Below are positions 19,118 through 28,100 of a stretch of 64,000 bases of DNA, piece after piece (position 1 is the stretch's first letter; each line of letters begins with the position of its first letter). The stretch is from Lysobacteraceae bacterium (GTDB lineage Bacteria > Bdellovibrionota > UBA1018 > JAGTJX01), in the NCBI GenBank assembly GCA_023657465.1, contig JAGTJX010000002.1, positions 447,661 through 511,660 on the forward strand. The letters are read 5' to 3'. The translations under genes and the position numbers were made by a program. Under the pieces are notes generated by a model. That model saw only the letters and a program-made list of their open reading frames with translations. It ran no database searches and was not told the origin of the DNA.

Positions 19118-19415
19118 GGTAGTCCCATACTTCAGGTAGCGCAGCTGCATTAACCTTCGCGCTATCTTTAATTCTTTCCTGTCTTGTGGAGGCTCATGTA
19201 AGCGGATGCGTCCTTCTATTATATTTTTAAGGAGCTTCTGTCGGTCGGGCTCCTGCCCTTTATCGACTCGCATCACGCTCGATAAAACCTCATCCGCTTC
19301 TTAAAAATAGAATAGAAGGTACATGCGAAGCACGAGCTGTACTCCACAAGACAGGAAAGAATTAAAGAGAGCATGTACTTTGACACGAATGCGCTACGTG
19401 AAGTATGGGAATACC
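19118..19415. repeat. Long branched palindromic repeat, copy 1
   Basis: The 298-base segment folds back on itself. The ends are 25-base inverted repeats differing at 2 positions (GGTAGTCCCATACTTCAG and, reversed, GGTATTCCCATACTTCAC). Further in, TCTTTAATTCTTTCCTGTC is followed by TTGTGGA, and the same 26 bases occur inverted near the other end. Then CCTTCTATT with TATTTTTAAG pairs with AATAGAAGG. Small hairpins sit between the stems (GTACATGCGAAGCACGAGC closing on TGTAC; TTTATCGA pairing with TCGATAAA). It fills the whole gap between the top6A stop and the GNAT start codon. Two relatives occur at 36058 and 45630. It could be a MITE-like element or encode a structured RNA. Confidence 0.85.
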
Positions 19416-20333
19416 ATGCTAGTCGAAGTCGATGTCCTCAATAAACCTAAGCTTGATCCACTCACTTACGCAGAGTGGGGGACTGAGCTCACATACGATC
19501 AGTGGATTTACCGTGAACATGAGATGGGGCGCACACTCTGGTCGCAAAATCACATGAGATGCTGGCAATGGGAAGACGAGACGGGAGAAGTGCTCTCTGG
19601 TTTTGAAACCTACCGTATGTTTACAAGAGACGGTGGAACGATCTATGGCATTGCTTCTGTAGTGACTCCACCCAAGCATCGCAAAAAAGGTTACGCAACG
19701 AGAATACTTGCAGCGGGAATAGCATTGATAGAATCCGAAGATCCAAGTTGTAGAGGATTTCATCTCTATTCCGAAGTGGGATCTGCGATTTATGAACGTT
19801 TAGGTTTTGTAGCCGCAGAGTCGTTTGATTATGTCCTTATACCTCGGTTCTCAGAAAAAAATCTCGGTGAATTAAAACGAGTTTCACATTCAGAGATCAC
19901 AAACTCTCCTTGGCAAGCGGATTCAAAAAGTATGATTCAAGTTTCTTCTGATCAACTTCATTGGCATTTTACTCGTGAGAGAGTGTACCGCGAGATGATC
20001 AGGCCTTGGAGCTTAGGCCTAGAAATCCTAGCAGGAATTAGAGATTCGCAAGGCGAGGTCGTGTGGTTTGTAAACAATCGATTGAATTATCTGCAAATTC
20101 TGAATATCAAAGGGGATCTCTCCACCAAGCTCATCTCCGGTATTCGCGACTATGCAGCTCGATTAGGATTAGATGAAATTAAAATTTGGAGTACTGAATC
20201 CATATCGTCACAAACTATGAGCTCTCTGATCTGTCACCAAATGATCACTCGTGAGCGCCCAGATACGATTGCCATGATCCGTGGTATACAGCCAGAAAAT
20301 TGGATTCCATGTTCGAGGTCAAACTGGGTATGA
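19416..20333 (+). CDS. GNAT-family N-acetyltransferase
   Basis: 305 residues from ATG 19416. An in-frame upstream extension would lie inside the hairpin repeat and is rejected. The GNAT core shows GIASVVTPPKHRKKGYATRI (acetyl-CoA loop) and SEVGSAIYERLGFVAAESFD. The C-terminal half (from about residue 170) is a second alpha/beta part with no motif I can name, perhaps a degenerate second GNAT-like domain. The repeat ends on the base before the start codon, so any promoter or ribosome site must lie in the repeat; GGGAA near its edge is the only candidate. The stop overlaps the next start as ATGA. Confidence 0.75.
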   Translation: MLVEVDVLNKPKLDPLTYAEWGTELTYDQWIYREHEMGRTLWSQNHMRCWQWEDETGEVLSGFETYRMFTRDGGTIYGIASVVTPPKHRKKGYATRILAAGIALIESEDPSCRGFHLYSEVGSAIYERLGFVAAESFDYVLIPRFSEKNLGELKRVSHSEITNSPWQADSKSMIQVSSDQLHWHFTRERVYREMIRPWSLGLEILAGIRDSQGEVVWFVNNRLNYLQILNIKGDLSTKLISGIRDYAARLGLDEIKIWSTESISSQTMSSLICHQMITRERPDTIAMIRGIQPENWIPCSRSNWV

Positions 20334-20621
20334 GTAAAGTCAAAAAAACATCAGAATTTTGCAACATAAGAAGGTCTTTCATTTTTAGCTCTTATGGGAA
20401 TTGGAATGCCTTTGAAGTATCTTTACGGAATACGCTGGCCCAATCAAATCATCGGTCAACTCCATGGAATATTTTTCCTAGTTTTTTTAGGGTTGGCCTA
20501 TGCAGTAGCTCAGGAAGAAAACTGGTCGCCTAAGAAACAATGGCTGGCATTCATAGCAGCTGTTCTACCTCCTGATACATTCTGGTTTGATCACCGTTAC
20601 TTGAAGTCAAACAAAGCTTAG
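20330..20621 (+). pseudogene. DUF3817 membrane protein gene with one frameshift
   Basis: The ATG at 20330 overlaps the GNAT stop (ATGA), so it is the natural start. Its frame reads MSKVKKTSEFCNI and then leaves the family pattern. From about 20370, one frame over, the sequence is EGLSFLALMGIGMPLKYLYG, then QLHGIFFLVFLGLAYAVAQE, then AAVLPPDTFWFDHRYLKSNK, a typical DUF3817 protein of about 95 residues with two or three membrane segments. One extra A near 20368-20369 explains the break. The second part also has an in-frame ATG at 20394 and could be made as a 75-residue fragment. Confidence 0.7.
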
Positions 20622-21010
20622 CCAACCACCACATTCTCAAACATTTTTTCAAACGCAATCCAGATATTCACTTGATCAACGGTGAGTCCTTTTTGAGTGA
20701 GAGTCTCTCTCAGAATTTCAATTCTCCGATTGAATTGACCGAGACGAATCTTGGGTAGTGCGGTGTGCGCTTGGCCTGGTGATTTGCCTGAATAGGTTTG
20801 TGTTAGGCCTGTCGCTTTCAAAACAAAAGCCGCTTGCTTCGTTGCTATCGTGACAAGATCACGACCTGTGAAGAAGAACCCGATCATCACATCGCGCTCT
20901 TGAGCTTCATAAAAAGAAATCAAAATGGAAATGAGTTTCTCACGTATGGTCTCGACGTCACTTCCAAAGGTTTCAATAACAGATCGAAGTTTTCTGTTTT
21001 GATCACTCAT
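20618..21010 (-). CDS. Truncated haemoglobin-like protein
   Basis: 130 residues. The pattern fits truncated (2/2) globins: MIGFFFTGRDLVTIATKQAA, a tyrosine-glycine stretch (TYSGKSPGQAHTALPKIRLG) with the likely haem-binding His in QAHTALP, then FNRRIEILRETL and WIAFEKMFENVVV. These proteins bind haem and handle O2 or NO in the cytoplasm. The start overlaps the aldo-keto reductase stop by 4 bases, so the two are translated together. The gene is convergent with the DUF3817 gene, with a 4-base overlap. Confidence 0.65.
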   Translation of the reverse strand: MSDQNRKLRSVIETFGSDVETIREKLISILISFYEAQERDVMIGFFFTGRDLVTIATKQAAFVLKATGLTQTYSGKSPGQAHTALPKIRLGQFNRRIEILRETLTQKGLTVDQVNIWIAFEKMFENVVVG

Positions 21011-21999
21011 CTAAAATCTGACTGCGCTTTTGGTTTGTTCTGTACAATAGATTCAATCTCTTCCATCACGTGACCATCCAGGAGCTTCACATCAGCGAGA
21101 GACTTAAGATTTTCTTCTAGTTGCTCCACACGAGATGCACCTAAGATCACACTAGAGACGTTGGGATTCTTCAGACACCAAGCGATACTCATGCGGGGAA
21201 GGGTAGTGCCCAATTTCTTAGCGATGTGACCTAAACGTACTGTCTGCTCAATTTTCTTTGCACCTTCTTCGGATTCAAAACGAGCCTTGAGCCATTCATA
21301 TCCAGGGAGAGTGACGCGTGAATCTTTGGGGATTCCGTTTGCGTATTTTCCACTGAGCAAACCTGAAGCCAGTGGAGACCAGATTGTGGTTCCCAGTCCG
21401 AAAGTTTTGAAGAGAGGAGAGTAGTCTCCTTCGACCTTGTCTCGCTCAAATATATTATATTGAGGTTGCTCCATAGTAGGTTTCACAAGATTATACTTCT
21501 CTGCGATTCCAAAAGCTTCGGTCAGAGCTTGTGCTCCCCATTCAGAAGTTCCCCAGTAAAGAATTTTTCCACTACGAACAAGATCGCTCATCGCGTTTAC
21601 GGTTTCTTCTACGGGAGTGTAGACATCGGGACGGTGGCAGAAAAATAAATCCAAGTAATCCACCTGAAGTCGCTTCAGAGCTGCATCGCAAGCATCACGA
21701 ATGTGTTTGCATGAGAGTCCGACTTGAGTGGGCTTTTCACCACCCCAGAAAACTTTTGAAGACACAGTGTAAGTATCACGTCCGAAGTCCAGATCCTTGA
21801 ATGCTTGCCCCATCAGGCGCTCGGATTCGCCATTTGCGTAGACTTCTGCATTGTCGAAGAAGTTCACTCCTGCGTCGTATGCAGTCTTGATCATCTTCTT
21901 CGATGCAGAGAGATCGACTTGGGAGCCAAAAGTGACCCAAGACCCAAAAGACATTTTACTGATCATAAGACCTGAACGACCGAGGTTTGTATATTCCAT
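21007..21999 (-). CDS. Aldo-keto reductase of the Kv-beta/YghZ type
   Basis: 330 residues. An NADPH-dependent TIM-barrel reductase. The N-terminus MEYTNLGRSGLMISKMSFGS and the catalytic set Asp and Tyr in FFDNAEVYANGES, Lys in TVSSKVFW and His in LFFCHRPD are present. The cofactor-binding end reads SVILGASRVEQLEENLKSL. It resembles the potassium-channel beta-subunit and YghZ branch. It is the first gene of a pair with the truncated globin. Confidence 0.88.
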   Translation of the reverse strand: MEYTNLGRSGLMISKMSFGSWVTFGSQVDLSASKKMIKTAYDAGVNFFDNAEVYANGESERLMGQAFKDLDFGRDTYTVSSKVFWGGEKPTQVGLSCKHIRDACDAALKRLQVDYLDLFFCHRPDVYTPVEETVNAMSDLVRSGKILYWGTSEWGAQALTEAFGIAEKYNLVKPTMEQPQYNIFERDKVEGDYSPLFKTFGLGTTIWSPLASGLLSGKYANGIPKDSRVTLPGYEWLKARFESEEGAKKIEQTVRLGHIAKKLGTTLPRMSIAWCLKNPNVSSVILGASRVEQLEENLKSLADVKLLDGHVMEEIESIVQNKPKAQSDFR

Positions 22000-22101
22000 G
22001 ACTCATGTATACAGTCTTGCGCGTGGCGCATACAATGATGTTGCAGTGCGCGGATCTTGACAGGGTGGCAGCAGCTACGATTAACTCTCTCGCGGAGTTC
22101 C

Positions 22102-25100
22102 ATGACCAAACCTTTCGTTCATTTGCACGTTCACTCTCAGTACAGTCTGCTTCGTGGTATGATCCGTATTCCTGAGCTCGTTTCTCGCGTGAAGGAAATG
22201 GGACAGACTGCAGTTGCGCTCACCGATCACCATCAGATGTTTGGTGCGATTGATTTTTATTTCAAATGTAAAGAAGCAGGCATCAAGCCCATCTTGGGTA
22301 CTGAAGTTTATTATCTGAAGGAGAGAATGCCAGAGACGACAGTCGTCGCAGGCGGATTCGGTCTCAAACAATTCTCACTCGTACTTCTTGCTAAGTCACA
22401 TGCAGGTTATCAAAGTCTCTCTCATATTCTCACCGAGAGTTACCGTGAGTATAGCGGCAAGATTCCCATCGTCACGCGAGAACTTCTTAAGAAATATTCC
22501 AAGGACATCATAGTCCTTCAAGGCGGTGTGAAATCTGAAATCGGATATGCACTTCACAACAACAAAGAAGATGAAGCCCTTGAATCACTGAAGTGGTTTA
22601 AGGATGTTTATGGTGAGAATTTCTATTGCGAGCTACAAGATATCTCGCTTCCCGAGCAAGAGCTCGTCAACGATTGGCTCTTCACTCAAGGTAAGAAACT
22701 CAATATCAAGTCGGTCGCGACTTCTAATGCTTATTACTCTGATTCCAAAGACGCAGAAGCGCATGAAGTCCTTCAATGCATCGAGTTTGGTAAGAACTTG
22801 GACTTCGATCGTCAGAAGAGTTTAGTTCCTAGTGATTACTGGTTAAAACCTGCAGAGCTCATGTATTCGCGAATGGAGCGATACACAGGTGCATGTGAAG
22901 AATCTGCAAAGATTGCAGATAAAATCAACATCGAGTTCAAATTCAAAAATTCAAGCGGTCAGCCGATTTATCATCTGCCCAATTTCAGACCAGAGACAAT
23001 AGCAAAAGATGCTCCTTTTGACCTCAATGCGTATTTTAAATCTGAGTCTCATGAGGGACTAAAAAGTAGAAACTTTCCATTAGAGAAAAAAGCAGTTTAC
23101 GAAAAACGACTGAACGATGAAATCTCGATGATCGAGAAAACGGGATTTGCAGGATATTTTCTGATTGTAGCGGATTTCATTCAGTGGGCAAAAAAACATG
23201 GTATTCCTGTAGGTCCTGGTCGTGGATCAGGTGCAGGTTCACTTGTTGCTTATGCACTGAGAATCACTGATGTAGATCCGATTCGCTTTGAACTCCTCTT
23301 TGAGAGATTCATCAATCCTGAGCGCGTGAGTCTTCCTGATTTTGACGTCGACTTCTGTCAGGATCGCAGGGATGAAGTCATCGAATATGTCAGACACAAG
23401 TACGGCAAGGACAACGTCTCTCAGATCATCACTTACGGAAAACTCCAAACCAAACAAGTCATCAAAGATTGCGCACGCGTCTTAGGGTTATCATTCGCAG
23501 AAAGCATGATGCTCACGAAGCTCGTGCCCGAAGAGCTCAATATTAAGCTCAAAGACGCAGTGGAGAAGGAGCCAGAACTTCAACGTAAAATTGAATCTGA
23601 TCCTAAGATAGCAAAGCTTTTCGAGTACGCTTTTAAGTTAGAAGGTCTCTACAGATCAGCGGGAATGCACGCAGCAGGTGTGATCATCACTGAAGAACCT
23701 ATTGTGAATTACTGTCCACTTTTCATCAATGCTGATGGAGATGCGGTCACGCAGTTTGACAAAGATTACGGTGAGAAAATCGGTCTCGTAAAATTTGATT
23801 TCTTGGGATTAAAAACTCTCACTGTCATTAATCACGCGGTAGAGCTTGTTCGTGCAACAGACAAGGCTGATTTTAGGATTGAAACCATCCCGCTCGATAA
23901 CAAAAAAGTCTTTGATCATATCTCGACAGGTCATACCGATGGAATGTTTCAGATTGAAGGCTCTGGAATGAAAGACCTCTGTGTGAGGCTTGTTCCTAAC
24001 TCTATCGAAGACATCACTGCGATCAACGCACTTTTCCGTCCAGGTCCACTGGGATCAGGAATGGTGGATGAATTCATTGAGTGTAAGCATGGACGCAAAC
24101 CGATTGAGTACGCGCTCCCTGCACTGGAGCCGATCCTAAAAGAAACGTATGGAATCATTCTTTATCAAGAACAGGTGATGCAAATCGCTCGAGAGTTAGC
24201 AGGTTATACTCTCGGTCAAGCCGACATGCTCAGACGTGCCATGGGTAAGAAAAAAGCAGATGAGATGGCTAAGCATCGTCAGACTTTCTCAGAAGGAGCT
24301 GCAAAGAAGGGTCACCCAGTAGAAAAGGCGCAGCAGATTTTTGATTTGATGGAAAAGTTCGCTGAATATGGATTTAACAAATCTCACTCAGCTGCTTATG
24401 CTCTCATCACTTACCAAACCGCTTATCTCAAAACTTATTATCCTGAAGAATTCATGGCTGCACTTCTCACTACTGAGATGGATAAGACCGAAAAGCTCAC
24501 GAAGTACCTTTCTGACGTGAAGTTAAGTGGTATCGAAGTGTTACCTCCTGATATCAATCATTCTCATCGCAAATTCACTGTTGAGCGCGTGAAGTCTGGA
24601 AAGAAGGCCGTACGCTTCGCTCTTGAAGCGATCAAGGGTGTAGGTGGAGCCGCTGTAGAAAATATTTTAGAATCTCGTGTTAAAGACGGAAACTTCGAAA
24701 ACGTCATGTACTTTTGTAAGCGCATCACAGCTCGTAAGGTGAACAAGAAGGTCATGGAGTCCATGATCATCGCGGGTGTGTTTGATTCTGTAGCAGAAGT
24801 CTCGCGCGCGACACTTTTCAACTCCATTGATTCTATGCTGGAGTTCTCAGCAGCTGAACAAGAAGAGCGCGACTTAGGACAGATTTCCCTTTTTGATTCA
24901 TTTAAGGCCGAAGAGATTAAGCAAGTCGTTTCAAGCAGTGTGATCTTCAAGCAGGCTCCTGATTGGCCAGCACCCAAGCGCTTGTCACTGGAGAAGCAGA
25001 TCTTAGGTTTTTATCTCTCCGGTCATCCCATGGATACTTGGCAGCAAGTGGGGCTCGAATGGTTAGGGACTTCGATTAGTAAGATCAAGGAGAGTGAGCA

Positions 25101-25680
25101 GAGGGTTGCAAAGCAACCTGATGCGACACTCCAAGTTCAATCTAAAGCTGGCGGATGGCAAGGTCGACCTAAGAAGAAAGAAATCAAAGTCTTGGGTCTC
25201 TTCACAGGTGTTCGTGAAGTCATGAGCAAAAAAGGAAAAATGGGCATCGCTCAGTTTGAAGATCTTAACGACAAAATCGAAGTCGTGTTCTTCAGTGAAG
25301 CTTATGCGCTAGTCGCTGAGAAATTAAAAAACGCAATGGCACTCACAGAAGTTTGTATCCTCACAGCGGATGTCGATGTGAGAGGAGATCAGCCACAGCT
25401 CATGGGCAGGATGTTTGATTCCGCAGAAGCTGCGAATGAAGCGAGAACTCCTCATATTTCGATCCGAATCAATAGCGAGACGCTGACAGTGGAACAACTC
25501 AGGCTTTTGAAGAAGAACTTATTAGAGAACCGTGGGAAGTGCCCAGTGACTCTCTCGTTTCAGCATTCGAGATTCAAAACCAAAATGGATCTCTCCAAAA
25601 CCGTCAAAGTGAATAGTACTCCAGAGTGGATAAAGTCCGTGAACGAGATCCTGGGTCCTCAGTCTGTACAATTGAAGTAA
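22102..25680 (+). CDS. dnaE: DNA polymerase III alpha subunit DnaE
   Basis: 1192 residues from ATG 22102 (MTKPFVHLHVHSQYSLL), where the PHP domain begins; an upstream in-frame extension of 15 codons is not part of the family. It is the catalytic subunit of the chromosomal replicase. Seen in order: PHP domain (HLHVHSQYS, ALTDHHQMFG), palm with PGPGRGSGAGSLVAYALR and the metal-binding PDFDVDFCQDRR, YRSAGMHAAGVII, the third acidic site in LVKFDFLGLKTL, the helix-hairpin-helix region (IKGVGGAAVENI) and an OB fold (VLGLFTGVREVMSKKGKMG). Confidence 0.97.
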   Translation: MTKPFVHLHVHSQYSLLRGMIRIPELVSRVKEMGQTAVALTDHHQMFGAIDFYFKCKEAGIKPILGTEVYYLKERMPETTVVAGGFGLKQFSLVLLAKSHAGYQSLSHILTESYREYSGKIPIVTRELLKKYSKDIIVLQGGVKSEIGYALHNNKEDEALESLKWFKDVYGENFYCELQDISLPEQELVNDWLFTQGKKLNIKSVATSNAYYSDSKDAEAHEVLQCIEFGKNLDFDRQKSLVPSDYWLKPAELMYSRMERYTGACEESAKIADKINIEFKFKNSSGQPIYHLPNFRPETIAKDAPFDLNAYFKSESHEGLKSRNFPLEKKAVYEKRLNDEISMIEKTGFAGYFLIVADFIQWAKKHGIPVGPGRGSGAGSLVAYALRITDVDPIRFELLFERFINPERVSLPDFDVDFCQDRRDEVIEYVRHKYGKDNVSQIITYGKLQTKQVIKDCARVLGLSFAESMMLTKLVPEELNIKLKDAVEKEPELQRKIESDPKIAKLFEYAFKLEGLYRSAGMHAAGVIITEEPIVNYCPLFINADGDAVTQFDKDYGEKIGLVKFDFLGLKTLTVINHAVELVRATDKADFRIETIPLDNKKVFDHISTGHTDGMFQIEGSGMKDLCVRLVPNSIEDITAINALFRPGPLGSGMVDEFIECKHGRKPIEYALPALEPILKETYGIILYQEQVMQIARELAGYTLGQADMLRRAMGKKKADEMAKHRQTFSEGAAKKGHPVEKAQQIFDLMEKFAEYGFNKSHSAAYALITYQTAYLKTYYPEEFMAALLTTEMDKTEKLTKYLSDVKLSGIEVLPPDINHSHRKFTVERVKSGKKAVRFALEAIKGVGGAAVENILESRVKDGNFENVMYFCKRITARKVNKKVMESMIIAGVFDSVAEVSRATLFNSIDSMLEFSAAEQEERDLGQISLFDSFKAEEIKQVVSSSVIFKQAPDWPAPKRLSLEKQILGFYLSGHPMDTWQQVGLEWLGTSISKIKESEQRVAKQPDATLQVQSKAGGWQGRPKKKEIKVLGLFTGVREVMSKKGKMGIAQFEDLNDKIEVVFFSEAYALVAEKLKNAMALTEVCILTADVDVRGDQPQLMGRMFDSAEAANEARTPHISIRINSETLTVEQLRLLKKNLLENRGKCPVTLSFQHSRFKTKMDLSKTVKVNSTPEWIKSVNEILGPQSVQLK

Positions 25681-25698
25681 AGTGTGGAGAATCATCAT

Positions 25699-26034
25699 AT
25701 GAACAAAATCATTTTTTTATCCTTATTCCTGCTCAGTAACCTTGCACAAGCCAGCGCTGTCAAAGAGTGGACGATTGAGATTGAAGGAGTGAAAAACTTC
25801 TCTCAGTTCTCAGATTTTAAAAACAAGTTGAAAACGTATTTATCCGATTCAGCATCCGTCGTAGAGCGTACAATGAATCGCAGTCAAATTATTGTCATTC
25901 TCAAAGGGAAAACAAGCCTGGGAGAAATCAAGAGCGCACTAAACCAGATGACACCAGAAGTTAATGGTGGAAAAATGGAATGGAAGGTTCGGGGATCGGA
26001 CGATAGTCCGTATTTTTCAGTAGAGTTCAAATAA
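25699..26034 (+). CDS. Small exported protein of unknown function
   Basis: 111 residues from ATG 25699, which has GGAG at a proper distance. It has a signal peptide (KIIFLSLFLLSNLAQASA). The mature part is one small alpha/beta domain (WTIEIEGVKNFSQFSDFKNK, then SQIIVILKGKTSLGEIKSAL), similar in outline to the small domains of FlgT-type or secretin-related proteins. It is 13 bases upstream of a CsgG/FlgT-like lipoprotein gene, so the two products may form one envelope assembly (inference). Confidence 0.6.
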   Translation: MNKIIFLSLFLLSNLAQASAVKEWTIEIEGVKNFSQFSDFKNKLKTYLSDSASVVERTMNRSQIIVILKGKTSLGEIKSALNQMTPEVNGGKMEWKVRGSDDSPYFSVEFK

Positions 26035-26047
26035 CGGAGTTTCGCTT

Positions 26048-27022
26048 ATGAAACGAATATTATATTATGCATGGATCACACTCACAATGAGTAGTTGTGT
26101 AACAGGTATGCAGCGCCAACGTGGAAGCAAAGCCACACCTGAAGCAGAAGTCGCTTCCAGCTATTATCGCCAAGGAGGCCAAGAGCCTGAAGCGATGAGA
26201 GACGATGAAGCATCTAAGGATCTTCCTGAACCTCGCAAGAAAGTTTTTGTATTTCATTTTTGGAACGATACACCGATTCAATCGGATGAGTTGGGTTCCT
26301 ATACAGCTGACCTCATCCGTAAGCAGCTATATGAATCAGGCGATATTCTGATTCCTTCTGAGTCTACAGAGATGCCAGACACGAAGCAGTTTGTTTCAGG
26401 CTCTAAAGTCAAAGTCGCTCAACTCGTACGCGAAGGCCGTAAGCAGGGTGCTGCGATGATCGCAATCGGAAGAATCACAAACGCTCAGTACAGACATAAG
26501 GGTGAAGACATCGGGATCTTAAGACAAGCGAAGTCGAGTATGCTCGTTGAGATCGAAATGAAAATCTTCGATGTGGGCTCTGGAAGAGAAATATTCTCAT
26601 CGACTCACAAGGGACAAGCTCAGAGTAAGTCATTCATTGCTCTCGAAGAAAGCTCAACCACTCCGGATTACAAAGTCGAGCTCGCAAAAGAAGCGATCAA
26701 AGAAGCCGTGGTTCCGTTTGCAGGAGAGATCGTTGCCAACGCATCCAAACTCCAGTGGAACGGCAGAGTCATTCGCATCGCAGGTCAAAAGGTATTCATT
26801 AATTCAGGTCGTGCTTCAGGCGTCATGCCAGGAGATATTTTAAGAGTCCTCACCGTAGGCGAAGACCTCTATGAGCCAGGTTCTGACTCTTATATAGGTA
26901 GATCCGAAGGCAAACTCAAAGGCACGCTCGAAGTCCGCGAATATGTTGGAGAAGACGGAGCAGTGGCTACGGTTCACTCTGGTGGCCAATTTCAAGAAGG
27001 CGATACCGTTCGGTTGTATTAA
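26048..27022 (+). CDS. CsgG/FlgT-like lipoprotein
   Basis: 324 residues. It has a lipoprotein signal (MKRILYYAWITLTMSSC; Cys17 is the likely lipidation site). A CsgG-like alpha/beta domain follows: KVFVFHFWNDTPIQSDELG, then AAMIAIGRITNAQYRHKG and a helix pair (YKVELAKEAIKEAVVPFAGE). The last 90 residues resemble the C-terminal domain of FlgT (FINSGRASGVMPGDILRVLT, then VATVHSGGQFQEGDTVRLY). Such proteins sit at the outer membrane around secretion channels or the flagellar motor. No flagellar or curli genes lie nearby. Confidence 0.7.
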   Translation: MKRILYYAWITLTMSSCVTGMQRQRGSKATPEAEVASSYYRQGGQEPEAMRDDEASKDLPEPRKKVFVFHFWNDTPIQSDELGSYTADLIRKQLYESGDILIPSESTEMPDTKQFVSGSKVKVAQLVREGRKQGAAMIAIGRITNAQYRHKGEDIGILRQAKSSMLVEIEMKIFDVGSGREIFSSTHKGQAQSKSFIALEESSTTPDYKVELAKEAIKEAVVPFAGEIVANASKLQWNGRVIRIAGQKVFINSGRASGVMPGDILRVLTVGEDLYEPGSDSYIGRSEGKLKGTLEVREYVGEDGAVATVHSGGQFQEGDTVRLY

Positions 27023-27050
27023 TTCATAAACTCAGTCATATTCCCCCACG

Positions 27051-27725
27051 ATGATTCACAGATGGTCCTATTCAGATTTGGATACCTATCAGAGGCAGGT
27101 TCAAGCCAGGCTTCTCAGTGATGATACTTATTTAGGTGAAGTCATCTACTCAGAAGTGGATTCAGTCATCACTGTAGGTAAGCGATCGAAGCTTCAGTCT
27201 ACGAATACTTTAGCAGTAGACCGCGGAGGACTTGAGACTTGGCATGGTCCAGGTCAGTTAGTGATTTTCCCGGTTGTTCGTATGATAGATTATTTCGGTA
27301 GTGAGAGAGCGCTCAAGCGAGCGATCACTTCTCTGCTTAAGATCACTTTTGAAGCTATCCAAAACTTCAAGCCAGAAGCGAAAATCGAGTTTGGTGACCG
27401 ATTAGGCATCTGGACTGATGAAGGCAAAATTGCTTCAATTGGGATTGCGATTAAACAAGGGGTGCTACTTCACGGAGTTGCGATCAATCTCTATCCTACA
27501 AGTCAGAGTTTTGCTGGAATTAATCCTTGTGGGATTGAAAACGCGAAACCTGATTTTTGTCTAGAATCTAAGAACGATGAGATTTTTAGTTCTGTGAAAG
27601 CTTATTGGGAGAAATCTTTTGTAGCTCAGTTACCGCTTCTAAGATCTCCTCTTGAGCAAGCTTCAGTGTCTTTAGTCTCGTATCGTGATCCGCTTCTGGA
27701 AGCTCCTGCATCGACATCGTTTTAA
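27051..27725 (+). CDS. lipB: Octanoyltransferase LipB
   Basis: 224 residues. It moves octanoyl from acyl carrier protein to lipoyl domains. Family signatures are present: VDRGGLETWHGPGQLVIFPV, the active Lys in GKIASIGIAIKQGV, HGVAINLYP and the active Cys in GINPCGIE. The last 45 residues are less typical. The end overlaps the convergent gene at 27586 by 140 bases. No lipA is nearby. Confidence 0.9.
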   Translation: MIHRWSYSDLDTYQRQVQARLLSDDTYLGEVIYSEVDSVITVGKRSKLQSTNTLAVDRGGLETWHGPGQLVIFPVVRMIDYFGSERALKRAITSLLKITFEAIQNFKPEAKIEFGDRLGIWTDEGKIASIGIAIKQGVLLHGVAINLYPTSQSFAGINPCGIENAKPDFCLESKNDEIFSSVKAYWEKSFVAQLPLLRSPLEQASVSLVSYRDPLLEAPASTSF

Positions 27726-28029
27726 CAAGTCGCTCGACTTCGAGAGTCGTTTTCTCAACGGATCGCTTCGCTTGAGCTACATTTTCTTTCCAAGTTGTTT
27801 TACTTTTTACGCTTGCTGGTCTTCTCATGGTTTCAATTTCTGCCAATTGAATGCGTAAGTCACGCAAACGATTTCTAACTGGCTGAAGCTCTTTTGCAAC
27901 TTCGCTCATCTGAACACAGAATTTAGGTTTGAATTCGCAATCATCTGCCTTGATGGTGACGGATGCGAGTTGGGTAACACATACTAGTAAAACATATCTT
28001 TTGAGCCTACGTAGTGGTCGTATCTTCAT
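27586..28029 (-). CDS. Exported coiled-coil protein
   Basis: 147 residues. It has a basic n-region and hydrophobic stretch (RRLKRYVLLVCVTQLASVTIKA), then ADDCEFKPKFCVQ and a long helical coiled coil (LQPVRNRLRDLRIQLAEIET, VEKTTLEVERLVKTM). Its last 46 codons lie on the opposite strand of the lipB end. The coding signal outside the overlap is convincing. No family was recognised. Confidence 0.5.
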   Translation of the reverse strand: MKIRPLRRLKRYVLLVCVTQLASVTIKADDCEFKPKFCVQMSEVAKELQPVRNRLRDLRIQLAEIETMRRPASVKSKTTWKENVAQAKRSVEKTTLEVERLVKTMSMQELPEADHDTRLKTLKLAQEEILEAVTELQKISPNKLSQN

Positions 28030-28100
28030 GAAACACTTATCGGCAGGGTGTAGAGGTTTTCTTGATGCACTTAACAGTGCTGATCACGCCAGACAGGGTG

